Below, in pieces: positions 1-12,119 of a stretch of 64,000 nt of DNA. This stretch comes from Eutypa lata (lineage: Eukaryota > Ascomycota > Sordariomycetes > Xylariales > Diatrypaceae), in NCBI GenBank assembly GCA_022661535.1, contig JAKULF010000019.1, positions 124,001 through 188,000 on the forward strand, written 5' to 3'. Below the pieces are notes generated by a model. That model ran no database searches. It was not told the DNA's origin and saw nothing but the letters and a program-made list of their open reading frames with translations. The position numbers and the translations under genes are program-made. Numbering within the stretch: the first letter of the stretch is position 1; each line of letters opens with the position of its first letter.

Positions 1-574
1 CGACGCATTTCTCGCACTTATTCCACGCTTTTACCTATATTGTTGTTACAGCATAATATATCAGTATAAGGAGAGTAGGTGTATAGTGGAGGAAGGTGTT
101 CATTATTATTTTCCAATTGAAGACAGCAATGACCATTTGTATCGACATTGCCGATTCTGATTTCTTTTTGAAGTAAGTGTGAGCACCATAACTGGCAACC
201 ACAGTTTAAACCACTGGAAGTATAGTTATTAATACACATTCTTAAGATGTTGTACTGTTCTTGTTTAAATTAACCAAACTTTGTATACGCCCAGCCGTCA
301 TGATTCTTATGTATGCTTGCCTGACTAGGACTTTGATTCTTATGATCAGGCCTACTTATGCTTGATAACACCCAAGGGACATTAACTAAAACCTACCCAG
401 GCATCAGAAGGTTTGGTATCAATACATTTGAAAACCTTATGTCACCCAGGAAAAGGTCAACGTTCCAAATTATGTAACATATATAGCTAGATCACAACAG
501 CATCTATAAGATATGTGTTATATTGCGAGTGGAATTTCAATGCAAGACATCATTTGGGCATGCCTACATCCTTA

Positions 575-612
575 AGCATACCTAGACATTTAACTCACTT
601 TCTAGGTATGCT
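575..612. repeat. 12-bp perfect inverted repeat
   Basis: Arms 575-586 (AGCATACCTAGA) and 601-612 (TCTAGGTATGCT) are exact reverse complements separated by 14 bases. No element could be assigned to it. Confidence 0.6.
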
Positions 613-1320
613 CGTAGCATAATCTTTATTCCTTAACTACCCAGAGCTCAATAATTCTTTTTAAGTATGATACGCCTTTCATAAATGATAGGATAATATT
701 GAAACGTTCCTTGGAGAATAGCAGGCATGAAGTCTGAAAGTGGAGCTTGCGGCTGAGCTAAGCTTTAGAGGTACTACCCCAGATTCCACTTTTACCCGTA
801 CATCCATGTACCCCTTTCTTCTCCTTACAGTTGACTACCAACACCATCAGTAAAAATAGGCATTGCCATTTTGAATAGAGATTCAGTGAAAGAAAGAAAA
901 TTCATTCATAATTGTAATACCATAAACCGTAGCATATATGACCTCATTAAGAGTGGTCATAGTTAGTCTAGTTTTGCCATTCGGTGCTTGCATAATCAAG
1001 AGATGCATATATGCTAACTAGCATACACCTGCCATAGCCATTATTTCACCAATATGCTACTTTGTTAGGTACTTATTAAAAGAGTATTGTGGACAATATT
1101 TAAATAATAATAGCATTTGTTCAGCACATATACACAGGGTTTAGTAATAAGACACTATTACACATCCACCTTTTTGTGCCTCGGTGTTAATACTTTCCTT
1201 GAAATTCTGCATAACTTTAAAGAGACAAATAAATACTTACCTCTTACTCAAAACTAGGTAAACTATGTGGGGGGTATTGATTAAGGTCTTTTGTATGTTC
1301 CTTCAGAGTGAAAAACTTGA

Positions 1321-1350
1321 TCTTTTTTTTTTTTTAAAAAAAAAAAAAGA
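1321..1350. repeat. 30-base A/T palindrome
   Basis: A run of 13 T is followed directly by 13 A, flanked by TC and GA, so the 30 bases form a perfect palindrome. It may be a chance junction of two homopolymers or a relic of an inserted poly(A) end. Confidence 0.6.
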
Positions 1351-1708
1351 ATTCCTGATTAGGCTTGGATACCTAAGTTCTTATCACTTCCTAGCATGTC
1401 AGAGGTTTTAGGTACCTTTGTATGCGTTCTGCACGCTTCCTCAGACTTCATTTGTCTGGTTGTCTAGGCTACTAGTTTTTGGGTCTTCCTTAGCTTTGTT
1501 CCGAACTTCATTTCTAGGAGTTACTTAAGTCTGCCATATGCTGATTTCCCCATCTGCATCACCTTCCATTAAATGAAGAGATACCACCTCCTCCCACTAT
1601 CGTCTCACTAGAAATCTACTCATCGAGGGCTTTTGTGTGTATTCAGTCTTTTCACATATCTATTAACGCAATAGATTTCTTCGCAATTATCTATCAGGCG
1701 CATTCGTC

Positions 1709-3887
1709 ATGGACGATCTTACTTCAAACCACAACCTAGAGGGAGCACAACACGTCCCTCTAGTCCGATATGGACAGCACAACTACTATATTCGAGGAGA
1801 TCCGTGTAAGCACTGAATTCAAGTTGATTTCTTATATTTCTCGTTTCGTTATAGAACATTCTATAAGCTATGGAGAAAAACAACATGCTAACTTGCTTTT
1901 ACTAAATAGATGGTATCAAGACAACACATTCTGGTAACGTTGCTCACATAGAAGATGAAAGTCGTGTTGACGTAAGTTTTCTGTACTTTTTAGGTCCATC
2001 TCTCATTACTAGAAAACTAATGTCACAGTCATTCCCTAAATTTGATCCCGACAGCTTCACGTTTGCTGATGAAAACTGGACGGATTCGGTGTCTGCATTC
2101 TTGTGGGGTCTTCGAGCTTCTTTCAAACACGAAACTTTCGATCATTACAAAGACGCAGTGGTCGTGTCAGATGTTGAGACTGAAAAGGTTGTAGACCTCA
2201 CTCATGACGGCCTCGCAGTTAGAGTAGTCATCTTGAAAGATGTGTCTATTCATGATTCTGAATCGTACTACAACGCCGAGCGTGCGAAGAGAACCGAGCT
2301 ACAGACAGATACAGCAATGGCACAAGTCGAAGCAGAGATGGGAAGGTCCGTTGAAAACTTCATGATGGCTGAGATCATCAATAGTGGCAAGGCTCCTGAA
2401 ATGCCCATGTTCCGCATCACGCCAAAACGCCCAACTGGCGGCGATAATCGGGGGAAATGGTATAAGCAGATGCGACTCGACGCCAATAAATCATTCTGGC
2501 TGAACCATGACCGCGAGGGACGAGATCGACTAAGGGAGGCAGTGAAATTTCCGATACCTAGCACACAAGCTACGATCGACATGATTATTAGAGAAGATCG
2601 AAGCCGCAGCCACGACTACTTCTACCAACATCATCGTGATACAGCTGCGGTAGCAGTAAATGATCCGCCCATATACGAGCGCATAGCTAAGGACATCTAT
2701 GTCGTCCTCGATCGGGAGTCCAATGTGGTTTTGTGCTCCGTCTCTCAGCTGTTCCAGCGTCTCTTCGGAAGCTCCCTTTTCGACAAGGTATTCGACGCGG
2801 CTAAACAGTGGGCTAGTTTCCCACTCCTTCCGCAACCACACACCCAGAGGCATATGGTTAATGAGCTCATGCGAAGGCAACATCCAGAGCTAGACATGGA
2901 ACTAGCCACGACACCTCAAGAGCTCCAAGAACGGGCGATGTGCATAGTCCACTACGGAACTTGGGGAGAGCAGGGACATACCAGCCCTAAGGATGTCCAC
3001 CTAACGCCGGACACACAGCTACTAATGGGATGGACTGAGAGGCGAATGCGGGTGAACCAGCCCGAAAAAGTCTTTCGCGACTTCAAAGTCGGAGTTCTGG
3101 GTCTTTCCTCAGAGGTCTCTGTGTTCTTGATAAGACACCTAGCTCCGAAGGAGTACCGGGACTGCGTAGAGGCTTTCCGGGGTCTGCCGAAATCGAAACG
3201 AATGGCTGTCTCGCGCCCAAATTGGGCGACACTGTTCGTGCTCGGCATCAACAGTTTTACTCAGAGACACCGCGATGAGAACGACATTAAGAACGGACTG
3301 TCTAGTCTGATTCCCTTGGGAAATTATACAGGTATGATTAGTATCCGGCTCCTGACAGACAAATATCATGACTGACTGAAGTGCGGCAAATAGGTGGTGA
3401 TCTGTTCTTTCCTCAGTTGGCTGTCAGGCTGAGATACGAGCCTGGTGATTGCGTGATATTTCGAGGGCGAGAACTCGAACATTTCGTCGGGGACTGGGAG
3501 GGATACCGGATATTTGTGGCTGCTACGAACCACCAACCCGTCCGAAATTGGGTCGACCGACGCATGGGCAGAGCACCGGCATTGCCATCAGACCCCGTTC
3601 CTGGTAAAACCAACGATGGAGAAGACGACCAAGACGACGGCGGTGACGATGAAGATGAAGATGAAGATGTAGAAGGAGAGGACAGATACGTAATCTGTGT
3701 TGAGCAGTGTCTTGACCCCGAGGAGGCCCCCGAAGGCGGGTGGACTGCTAACGAGCTGCACGGTCCCGGTGACTGGTCATCCGGTCGAGATACATCGTCA
3801 TCTGATTCTACTGGTATGCGAGAAAGAAGAGAGGATACCACAGTCGAACAAGGCGACACAAATTCTGTCGTCTGGTGCGGTTTCTAG
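1709..3887 (+). CDS. 2OG-Fe(II) oxygenase, TET/JBP-like core
   Basis: Exons are 1709-1805, 1910-1971, 2029-3331 and 3394-3887, giving 651 residues. The first ATG (MDDLTSNHN) opens the only frame that joins the later exons. Introns have clean GTAAG or GTATG donors, and a CTAAC lies in intron 1. The C-terminal core has the layout of Fe(II)/2-oxoglutarate dioxygenases: H467-x-D469 (HRDEND), then GNYTGGDLFFP, a turn YEPGDCVIF, H517 (ELEHF) and R526 (GYRIF). H/D/H would bind iron and Arg the 2OG carboxylate. The GG-x-L-x-x-P and PGD spacing resembles the Tet_JBP family, whose members oxidise 5-methylpyrimidines in DNA. The first 450 residues are not recognised. The C-terminus holds a long Asp/Glu run and a Ser/Thr-rich tail. 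Oxygenase fold is likely; a DNA substrate is inference only. Confidence 0.72.
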
Positions 3888-5406
3888 GTGCGTTTGACGA
3901 ACATAACCGAATACCACGGACCTTCATCATTTTATTTCATTCTGCTGAGAAATGTAGTCTCTATAGTCACACTAGCACTGTAGTAAGGCACGATTTGGTC
4001 GCCTTATGAACACCGAGAAGAACACACTACGATGGTTCTCCACAACTATTAGATTAGTAATATAGTTCTATGTCTGCTATTGTCGGTGTGTAACCCTGTT
4101 TGGACAGCCGACCCTCAGGCTTCGTTCCATATATGTTTATGAAGAAGCGCCTGAATTCTGGAGTATATATGTGAAGGCTGCCGAATGAGGTTATTCTAAG
4201 TCCTCCCAGTTGCGACGAGTCTTGTTCGCGACTTTAACCCAAACGGTGGTGAACAACCTCACCTTGTACCCCCCTACCTAGCCCTCTCCTTCCACCCCTG
4301 ATCACGAACGGTGACAAAACCAACGATGGACCGACAAGAGACCCCGGAATTACTGACTGGGATCATGCAAGAACAGGCGGCCCAATACCCACAGGATCCT
4401 ACGTACGGAAACATCATCTGAACACTTATAGTTGCGCCCGCAGATAGGCACTTAATTTCGGTCAATACCGTCCAACTTACTACTGTTTCAGTCCGAAGTT
4501 TCGTGTGGACTGGACATGGAAATGGTGGTTTAGTTCCTGACTATAGAGCAGACATAGATGTGTACCCAGGTGATATTAGTAGAGGGCGATGAACTTAGTG
4601 TTATAAGGACGGTTCTAGCTGGTCTGGGACCAGACTGTTGAACTTAGAAAATACAACACAATTTTGCTCCCTTGAATCAGTTTCCTTTTAATATTTTCTA
4701 GACTAGAAATTTGGTTCCTCTCATCATCATTTTCCCTGGTTGTGTCTGCCGTGCAAAGGCCATCCTACTTAGTTCCAGCAGCGCTTTAAAAGAAATGGCA
4801 GGGATTCCCCAGACCCACACTACAAAAGCAAAGCTAAGCACGCTGTCGATCGGGTTCCAATGTTAACCGAGATGTCATGAAGGTACGAGAGGATGACTTG
4901 ACGAAAAGTCTAGGGTGATGAACCAAATGAAATGAGCTAGAACCGATCTCTACATTGAAGGTATATCGGGGCAGGCTTCTTTAAAGCACACCTTTAAAGT
5001 TACATTATTCGATAACACTGAAAATCTGAATGTGGACTCCGGGGGTGCAAACAAACTGCCTATCTTGGAAATGGTGCGCTCAGGGGGGGGTGATTGCGGG
5101 GGATATGTCGATCCCTGTACGGTTAAGTGCGGCGGTCATTCAGGAAAAAATGTGATAGGAGGCGAAGATTTAGCTTTACGTAGTTGCGATCGAACGAGGT
5201 ATCGTGATTTTTATGTTCTAAGCTCCCAATATAAAAAACGAAGTATTCGTCGTTACACGAACATCTTGAATTAAATATTTAGTAAGCCGCTAAGTATCAA
5301 GTGCAAAACTACCTAATCGCACTTCCACCCTACCTACACACTAAATAGATTTACCTCTTTGAAGCTCATATATCTGTAGACCAGTTGTAGTCTCCGTGTG
5401 GGGAAA
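3888..5406. other. Intergenic, no gene seen
   Basis: This stretch carries the 3' flank of the oxygenase gene and the promoter of the P450. Open frames at 4274-4465 and 5032-5274 are short, lack family features and have no plausible splice partners. I see no RNA gene. Confidence 0.55.
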
Positions 5407-7328
5407 ATGGCGATGGAAATCTCACACCCGGAAGGCTGGCCTCCTACGGCAATTGTAGCATGGATGGTGGGAATATGCACACTTTACGCCATCGCTTGGC
5501 AACTCTCATGCCGGAAGGCCGACCCGCGCGAGCCTCCCGTAGTAGCGCCTACAATCCCGATCCCCTTCATCGGCCACTTACTCGGCATGGCCCTGCAAGG
5601 AGGGAAATACGTCAAGAACTTAGGGTTTGCACCCCCCTTTCCTAACTACACATTACTCTCAAACAAAGCGTTCGTTCAGATTAACGACAAACAAATATAT
5701 ATAGGCTCCGGCACCAATCCCAGCCCATCTTCACGATGCGCATCCTCAACCAGCGGATCTACATCGTGACGAGCCCGGCGCTCGCGGCCGCCGTGCAGCG
5801 GGCGAGCAGGGCCCTGTCGTTCACGCCCATCATCCCCGAGGTGACGCAGCCGGTCCTCGGGCTCGACGACGCCACGATGGCGATCGTGCGCCGCAACCTC
5901 GATCCGGGCCCCGAGGACGAGCAGGGCTACCTCGCCGAGATCCAGGACCTCGTCTACCACTCCCTAGGTCCCGGCCCGTACCTAGGCGAGCTGACGCTCG
6001 ACGCCGTTCGCGAGTGGCAGGTGGAAATCGCAGCTTACCACCACCGCCCTAGTACGTCCCTGCTGCGGGACGGCTCGGGAGGAACCACGGAGGACCTCCT
6101 CATCTGGGTCCGCCACCTCGTCACGGTCGGCACGGCGCGCTACCTATACGGAGCCTCGAATCCGATCGCGCTCGATGCGTCCCTGGAAGACGCGTTCTAG
6201 GACTTCGACCACGGCCTCGTCGCGCTCCTGGTGAACCTATGGCCCGGGGCGGCGCTGACGGCGCGTCGGGCGTACGAGGGCCGCGAGCGCCTGGCTGTCG
6301 CGCTTGGTGATTACCTCGAGGCGGGACGGCACCTTGCGAATCATAATGAGAATGAGAATAAGAATGAGAAGAAGAAGAAGAAGAAGAAGAAGAAGAAGAA
6401 GAAGGCTAGCAGCGGTAGTGGGGGTGAAAGAAGTGGGGTTGGTAGTGGTGGTGGTGGTGGTGGTGGAGGCGGATCGTGGATCATCCGGCGAAGAGTGGAG
6501 ATCGCGCTCAAGCACGGCTGGACGCTGCGCGCCGCGGCACGGTCCGAGCTCTCCTTTCTGTTCGCGGGGATCGTGAACACGACCACGACGATCTTTTGGA
6601 TCTTGGCGCGGATCTACGCCGATGCGGAGCTGCTGGCGGCCGTGAGGGGTGAGGTCGAGGGTATCGTCGTCGTTGACGTCGTCGGACAGCGAGGAGAAGG
6701 AGAAGGAGAAGGAGGGGAAGAACGAAAGCCGGCAATTCGGATTCCCGCCCTCAGGGAGCGCTGCCCGACCCTCGTGGCTGTCTTCAACGAGTGCCTGCGC
6801 CTCGGGTCGGACAACTTCTCGAACCGCAAGGTCAAGGAGGACACGGTGCTCGCGGACCGGTATGTCCTCCAGAAGGGCGCCATTGTGCAAGTTGCCGGCG
6901 GCGTCATCCACGCCGATAAGACGATCTGGGGCGATGACGTCGAGGCGTTTAGCCCCCGGCGGTTCTTGCCTTCACCTTCTCCCTCTAATGGTGTAAACGG
7001 TAGTGGTGGTGGCAAGGGACAGGGACAACGACAACAACAACAGCCGAGGCATCCAGCCGCGTTCCGCGCCTTTGGCGGGGGCAAGACCCTGTGTCCCGGG
7101 CGCCACTTCGCGCAGAACGAGATCCTCGGGTTCGTAGCACTGGTTCTGCTGGCTTTCGACATGTGCGCGCCAGGTGGTGGCCCCGTTGTGGTGCCTAGGA
7201 AGAAGGACACGGGGCTGCCTGTTCATATCCTGGAACCGACGAAGCCGGTAAAGGTGGTTATTTCGAGGAGGAAGGCTGATGATGGAAGCGTCGTGGATGT
7301 TGAGGACATAAATTTCACGATGGATTGA
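5407..7328 (+). pseudogene. Cytochrome P450 with in-frame stop
   Basis: Exons are 5407-5624 and 5705-7328 (613 codons). The join gives GLRHQSQPIFTMRILN, as expected before beta-1 of a P450. An N-terminal membrane anchor spans about residues 14-36. P450 landmarks are present: an AGIVNTTTT I-helix, the ExxR motif in NECLRL, FSPRRF, and the haem loop FGGGKTLCPGRHFA with its Cys ligand. The layout resembles the CYP7/CYP8-like fungal P450s. Codon 238 is TAG (6198-6200) within DAF-stop-DFDHG, where related proteins usually have Trp; TGG to TAG is a single transition. A Lys run from (AAG)n and a Gly run from (GGT)n interrupt the middle of the protein at about 6351-6475. The frame is otherwise open to 7328, so decay is recent, or the TAG is read through or is an assembly error. 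Confidence 0.7.
6367..6404 (+). repeat. (AAG)n microsatellite in P450 gene
   Basis: About twelve AAG/GAA units encode an uninterrupted Lys run inside the P450 reading frame. A (GGT)n tract encoding Gly follows at about 6446-6466. Confidence 0.85.
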
Positions 7329-8379
7329 TCTTGCTGGTCCGATTAGTCAAAGGGTGAAAGGGGGGTTACCATTTTAGTGCTGGCTGCGTAAATAACTATG
7401 TACGATGTTTCCGCTCATATACACCATGTGCTCTAATTGTTTTCTCTAGCTGATTTGATTCAGATGATATATTTAGCTAGTTTACATTTCAAATTGACCC
7501 GCCATTTCTAAACGGTGTAGACTTCATGTTTACGAGGGTGCAATCCCAAGCGGCACAACCGAATGATCAGATAGTGAGTGACATGACAGCTAACGTAGAA
7601 TAATAATATCCTAGAAGGTGATTGATTATTCCATAGAAGAATGTCTACTCAATTGCATCTACCCATTGTCGTACCTATAATGCGAAATAAAAAAGCCTAA
7701 CATTACCAATCAGCACACCGAGCACTGGGGTTTCTGGTGCAGTGGCTTCGGTGGTAAGACTCAGACACGGAAAGGAAACTCGAGTAAGCAAGTGCGTGGC
7801 ACTGTGAAAGGACGTTGTTGAACACCTAGGGTTCGAATCCTCCCAAGGGGGGACGCCGCAAATAAATACCGGATCGGTCGGGGACCAGGAGGGGCGCACG
7901 AGGCAGCAATGCCGTGGGCCTTGAAGACGAGCCATTATACTGGCTTGTTCTTTTTGCTCTTTCGCCGCAAAGAATGATGCCATCGGCGCCCCTATTAAGG
8001 CTCAAAGTCACTTAGGTAGACAACGTGACATGAAACGTGATTAGTATGAAGCTATGGAAAAACAATGCAAAATAGAAGAACCTAGCATTAAGCCAATATT
8101 CCAGGCAAGTAAGTACTTTGGTGAGATAACTGACTGCAAACCTCAGTATACGTACACACGGTATTTTAGCAAAATTAATTTACTCGTTTCTATCATAACC
8201 TGTGCGTCTCATAAGCCCATTCCCGTGCAAAAGATATACATGAACGATTGCCATCGGCTACTTCCCCGAACGCCCTTTTTTCCATCAATTCGTACCGCCA
8301 ACACAGTGTTCCTCCTTTCTCATCTATCAACCTCCCTACGTCTATTTCGTTTTGAATGAATTGTCCTACGACGACGAAC
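7329..8379. other. Intergenic between convergent genes, with SINE-like element
   Basis: The region lies between the 3' ends of the P450 and the HUL5 gene. It holds the SINE-like element at about 7730-7990. Open frames here are short and unsupported. Confidence 0.55.
7730..7990 (+). mobile_element. tRNA-derived SINE-like element
   Basis: A Pol III A-box-like sequence (TGGCTTCGGTGG, 7743-7754) is followed about 75 bases later by a perfect B box (GGTTCGAATCC, 7830-7840). The spacing is too long, and the arms too poorly paired, for an ordinary tRNA. About 150 bases of G+C-richer sequence follow, including a GAGCC/GGCTT mini-hairpin near 7930-7955. This is the organisation of a tRNA-headed SINE. 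I could not define the ends or target-site duplications. Confidence 0.4.
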
Positions 8380-11300
8380 TTAACTCAGATCAAATCCGGC
8401 TCCCGACTTGATAGCATACAGTAGCTTGCTCTTTAATGTCTCGATGTTCGTGTAACGGGGTAACTTGAGTAAGTTGACGCATGTGCTTGTACTAGGAAGC
8501 CTCTCCTCATCGGTGCCAGCATCCCTTATGCTGAAGTGCGGGCTTAGCTGAGAGAAGCCAAGCAGTGGTGCGCGAGGCGTTGACGTAACATATTTTAGCA
8601 CTTCCCTGCGCTCCTCATCCTGTAAGCTGTGCATGACCTGCCAGAACATCTGTACCGTCGGGTGTTCCATGCCATCGTCTCCAATGGCGTATAGACCTGA
8701 GTAGATGGTGTTGTGCCGTAGGTCTTCAACGTCGATCTCGGAACTGTCACCACCAACAAGGCGCTGCAGCTCTGACTGGTTGAACATAGACAACCATGAG
8801 GGGTTGATGATAGATCCGAGGCCGCGTAGAAAGGCCTTGGTTTGTCGGTAGGGCTGAACAATGAGGCGATGGCTTGCAACATAGGATATATATAGCGGGC
8901 GGTCCTTGTTCGTGACCGTGATATTTTCGCCATCTTTGCGGAGTGGGCGGGTAACCGTCCGAACTCCACCATCTGGGGTTCTAATTTGATCTGTGATAGC
9001 GAAGTTTAGCGAGAGGTCGCCGACGTCTCCGGGGTAGTTTTTGAGATTTTTCAGGCCCTGGTAGAGTTCAGGATCCAGATCACGTAAATCGTTCAGATTT
9101 GCGCGATAATCAGCAGGCGTACTCTGTCCAGAGGATGACCATTTGAGGAGGAAGAAGGGGGCGAATGCGATGTCTATGAGTATTCCCTCATACATGCATT
9201 TCCCTACAATGCGCCCGAGAAATTCGTACCGTTTCGCAAGGTCTTGGAAGCCGTTACCCCATCCAGCGGTACCCTCTTTGAGGCCGTGGAACCGGAGTAG
9301 TTCCGCCCTTTCGTCAAACGCAGTGGGATTCGGATATAGTAAATTCTGCTTGTTAGCCACAAAGAAGCTGTGCCCCTCTGGACTAGGATTGAATGCTTCA
9401 TCAGCAATACTGGTGAGAAATTCTTTAGTGACACCTCCGCCATCAATACCAGCCTCGGGCTGATCGAATTGATCAACAAATGTGATTTGAATAGGCTCCT
9501 TTAGACCTTCGCCGAGAGTATAGAACTGGTCAAATGCGTCATCGAACACGACTCCGCGCTTTACTCTGGCATTATGTCGTCCTAGCAGTTCCCTACCTCT
9601 AGTAGATGGGCCGTTAAAAAAGGAGTCGCCTTGTAATATCCACATTCGCCACCTGTCGGGGTCGATATTACCCCCACGTCGCTTGAACTTGTCTAGGTTG
9701 ACAAACTCTCGAAAGATTTGCACCCTAATCTCAAAAGGTATGATAAAAGGCATATTGCGTAGTATCTCGAGCTTTGGTACAAGCTTGGCCAGGAACTTCT
9801 CTCGGCTACCCCTACCCCTGTTTTGCTCGATCCGCGCTGCACGCGATAGTCGTGATATCGTAGCATTATGAAAGGAATTTTGACCTTCACCTTCGGAGTC
9901 ACCAGACTCATCGTCTTCATCCACTTCATTCTTCCGTTGCTCTTCGAGAACGACAGCAGAGACGAAGCTTTTCATATCAAATTTCTTCGGCATGAGCCAG
10001 AAATCTTTCGGTAGAAATGACCTGCGGGAATCTCTTTCGTACAACGAGCGTAGTGTAGTGATGGTGGTGTTTCTTAGCCCAAGGACATCCATCCCAATTA
10101 TACCTGCAAAAGACGATGGGGCTGGTGTAACGGCTATATCTCGGCTGCTGGTAGCCCTTGGGCCGCCGATGCTGACGAGGCTGTTTAGTTGGATTGGTTG
10201 GGAGATAGATGGTAGGATATCGGCAAGGTCATGGTAGAGTGTGAACGACAAATTCTTGAGGAATTCGATGAGCTGTTTCAGCTCGAATAGAGATAAGTTG
10301 CTAGAGCGTATTCGTGATGTTGCCGGACCGTGTTGCGGTGGAATTTGATTATCGGCTTGTAGAAAATCCTCGTCATCAGTGACCCTTAGGAGAAAATTGT
10401 ATAGCTCAAGAAAAAGTAGAATAGTACGCCATTCTCGGTCACGTACGTCATCCTCCCGCAGAAGGGCGGAGATGCATGCCGAGTCTCTCTGGATATTGGT
10501 CAAGACTTTCGACCTTGAGGCCGCTTTCCAAAAATACTTGACGCAAGGTAATGCAGCGGAACCAGATGAATCAATTGTCGAGATATCGCCTTGAAAGAGC
10601 CGCATCTTGATGTCATCACCGTAATTGGGAAAACATCGTAGAAGTATTAACGTATATCCTGCAAGTAAACTAGCATCTTCGGTGAGGCTAGTTGAAGCAG
10701 ACGCAGTACTAGGTTTGGTTAGTAAGTGGGCAATGCTTAGGTGCCGTAGCTGGAAAACCTACGATGTTAATTTGCTTAAAAGTGCCGATATTCCGTCTTC
10801 GTTCACAAGGAATTCCAGCTGGCTGGAAACATATGAGGGTAGTGGCCCTAACGCCCTGATATCCCTCTCTGCATTTGTATCAGATGCATCCTCATCCTCA
10901 TCCTCATCGTCCTCGGGAGTTGGAGACGACCGTATTCGTACATCGTTAGCAACGAGAGATAACTGAAGATAGAGTGCCTCCAGATACTTTGAACCTTGAG
11001 ATGTCGGGACGGAACGATTCAACGCGATAAAGTGCGCTAGTAGCCAAAGTAAACCTTTCTTTGAGGTTACGCCGGTGCGTTGTTCTGTCGTGAAGGCGTC
11101 GATAATGCTCTGGGATAGAGCATGGAGATCTAAGAACCGCGCGATCTGGGCAGGGTTTTGTTGTAAAGGGACCAGCTGTGCTGAAGTTAAAAAGCAGTAC
11201 GCAAATGCTTGATAAGCCCGTAAATCTACTTTCCCTAGAACGAATTAGCATATTACTCAACTACCATTGTCACACGAGCAGTGGTACGACACTCCAGCTG

Positions 11301-12119
11301 GGGTACCTCTGCTAAGCTTCCATCCGAAGACAAATTTCACATATAATCACTTACCATTACTAGGGTTGGATCCCAACGGGGCAGAAACGGCCGCAGCAAG
11401 AACTCCCTGTTGTTTTACGAGAAGACCAGCATGCCCGCTTTCCTCGAAGTACCTAGCCAGGAGCTTGTAATATCGGTCGAAGATAGGAAAGATAGATGGT
11501 GGTCTTCTTTGAATGATACTAATTACAAGGCTTAAAAGGGCCTGTGATGAGCTCGCTGGTCGTCTATTGCGGAAGAGGTTAGTGGTAGGGCACAACACGA
11601 AGTAGTGGTAAGCTAGATATTTATACCATACTTTTCCATAGCTCTCACGAGCAGCCGCGCTAATCGATCCCAGGAGGTCGAAGCAGTTTGCTGGGGTATA
11701 TCCAAGGCAAAACCAGAACTTTCCAGGTCTTGGACAAACAGTTCCAGGCGACGGTGGTCATCTTGCCGAGAAGAGTCGAAAAGAGCCAATATGAGCGGAA
11801 ACGCTAGGTGCAGTCGATTTGGTGGGTTATGTGGTGCTGATTGGTTGTAAAGAGCATCATAATCCTCGCGGTGCCTTTGTTTAACTAGTTGACGATCTCT
11901 ATGGCCCCTCCATAGGCGTTGAAGTCGCGCGGCGGCGTTGAGTTCTTGACGGTCTCTATGCCGTTTCTCACGCTCAGCCTGTGCTTGTGCTACCGATTTG
12001 GAGGTTCCCGCGTTCGATGGCGACCAACTTGAGGTAGCCCACGGATTTGTGCGTTGTCCACTCAAGTTGACATTCCGGGGTTTCCTAGAGGATCCCGAGA
12101 ACGTCGAGAAGGCGGACAT
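8380..12119 (-). CDS. HUL5: HECT E3 ubiquitin ligase, Hul5 type
   Basis: Exons in reading order are 12119-11632, 11563-11355, 11234-10763 and 10708-8380, giving 1165 residues, the usual size for Hul5/UBE3B/UBE3C relatives. The protein starts with FSGSSRKPRNVNLSGQ, the typical N-terminus of this family. An IQ-like helix follows (LQRLWRGHRDRQ, about residues 61-80). An acidic Asp/Glu stretch lies mid-protein. The C-terminal HECT domain holds FVDQFDQPEAGIDGGGVTKE and the catalytic Cys1133 in TSTCVNLLKLP, ending GAGFDLS. HECT ligases accept ubiquitin on this Cys and pass it to substrates. Yeast Hul5 extends ubiquitin chains at the proteasome and on misfolded proteins. Introns are 54-120 bases; the first junction (donor 11631) is the least certain because a second donor lies 5 bases downstream. 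Confidence 0.92.

Larger units (their letters stand above)
1..1708. other. Intergenic, no gene seen
   Basis: This is A+T-rich non-coding sequence. The only open frame near the left edge (about 73 codons, minus strand) has no recognisable family features. Two inverted repeats are listed separately. The right end is the promoter and leader of the oxygenase gene that starts at 1709. Confidence 0.6.

Noticed and set aside
5705..6200. An intron ending at the TAG of the P450 gene (TTCTAG as acceptor)
   Set aside because: Any such intron would remove TARYLYGASNP, a stretch expected in P450s of this type, and no good donor is present.
9143..9463. Plus-strand frames of 60-110 codons across 8.6-10.6 kb
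   Set aside because: They are antisense shadows of the HECT ligase coding sequence.
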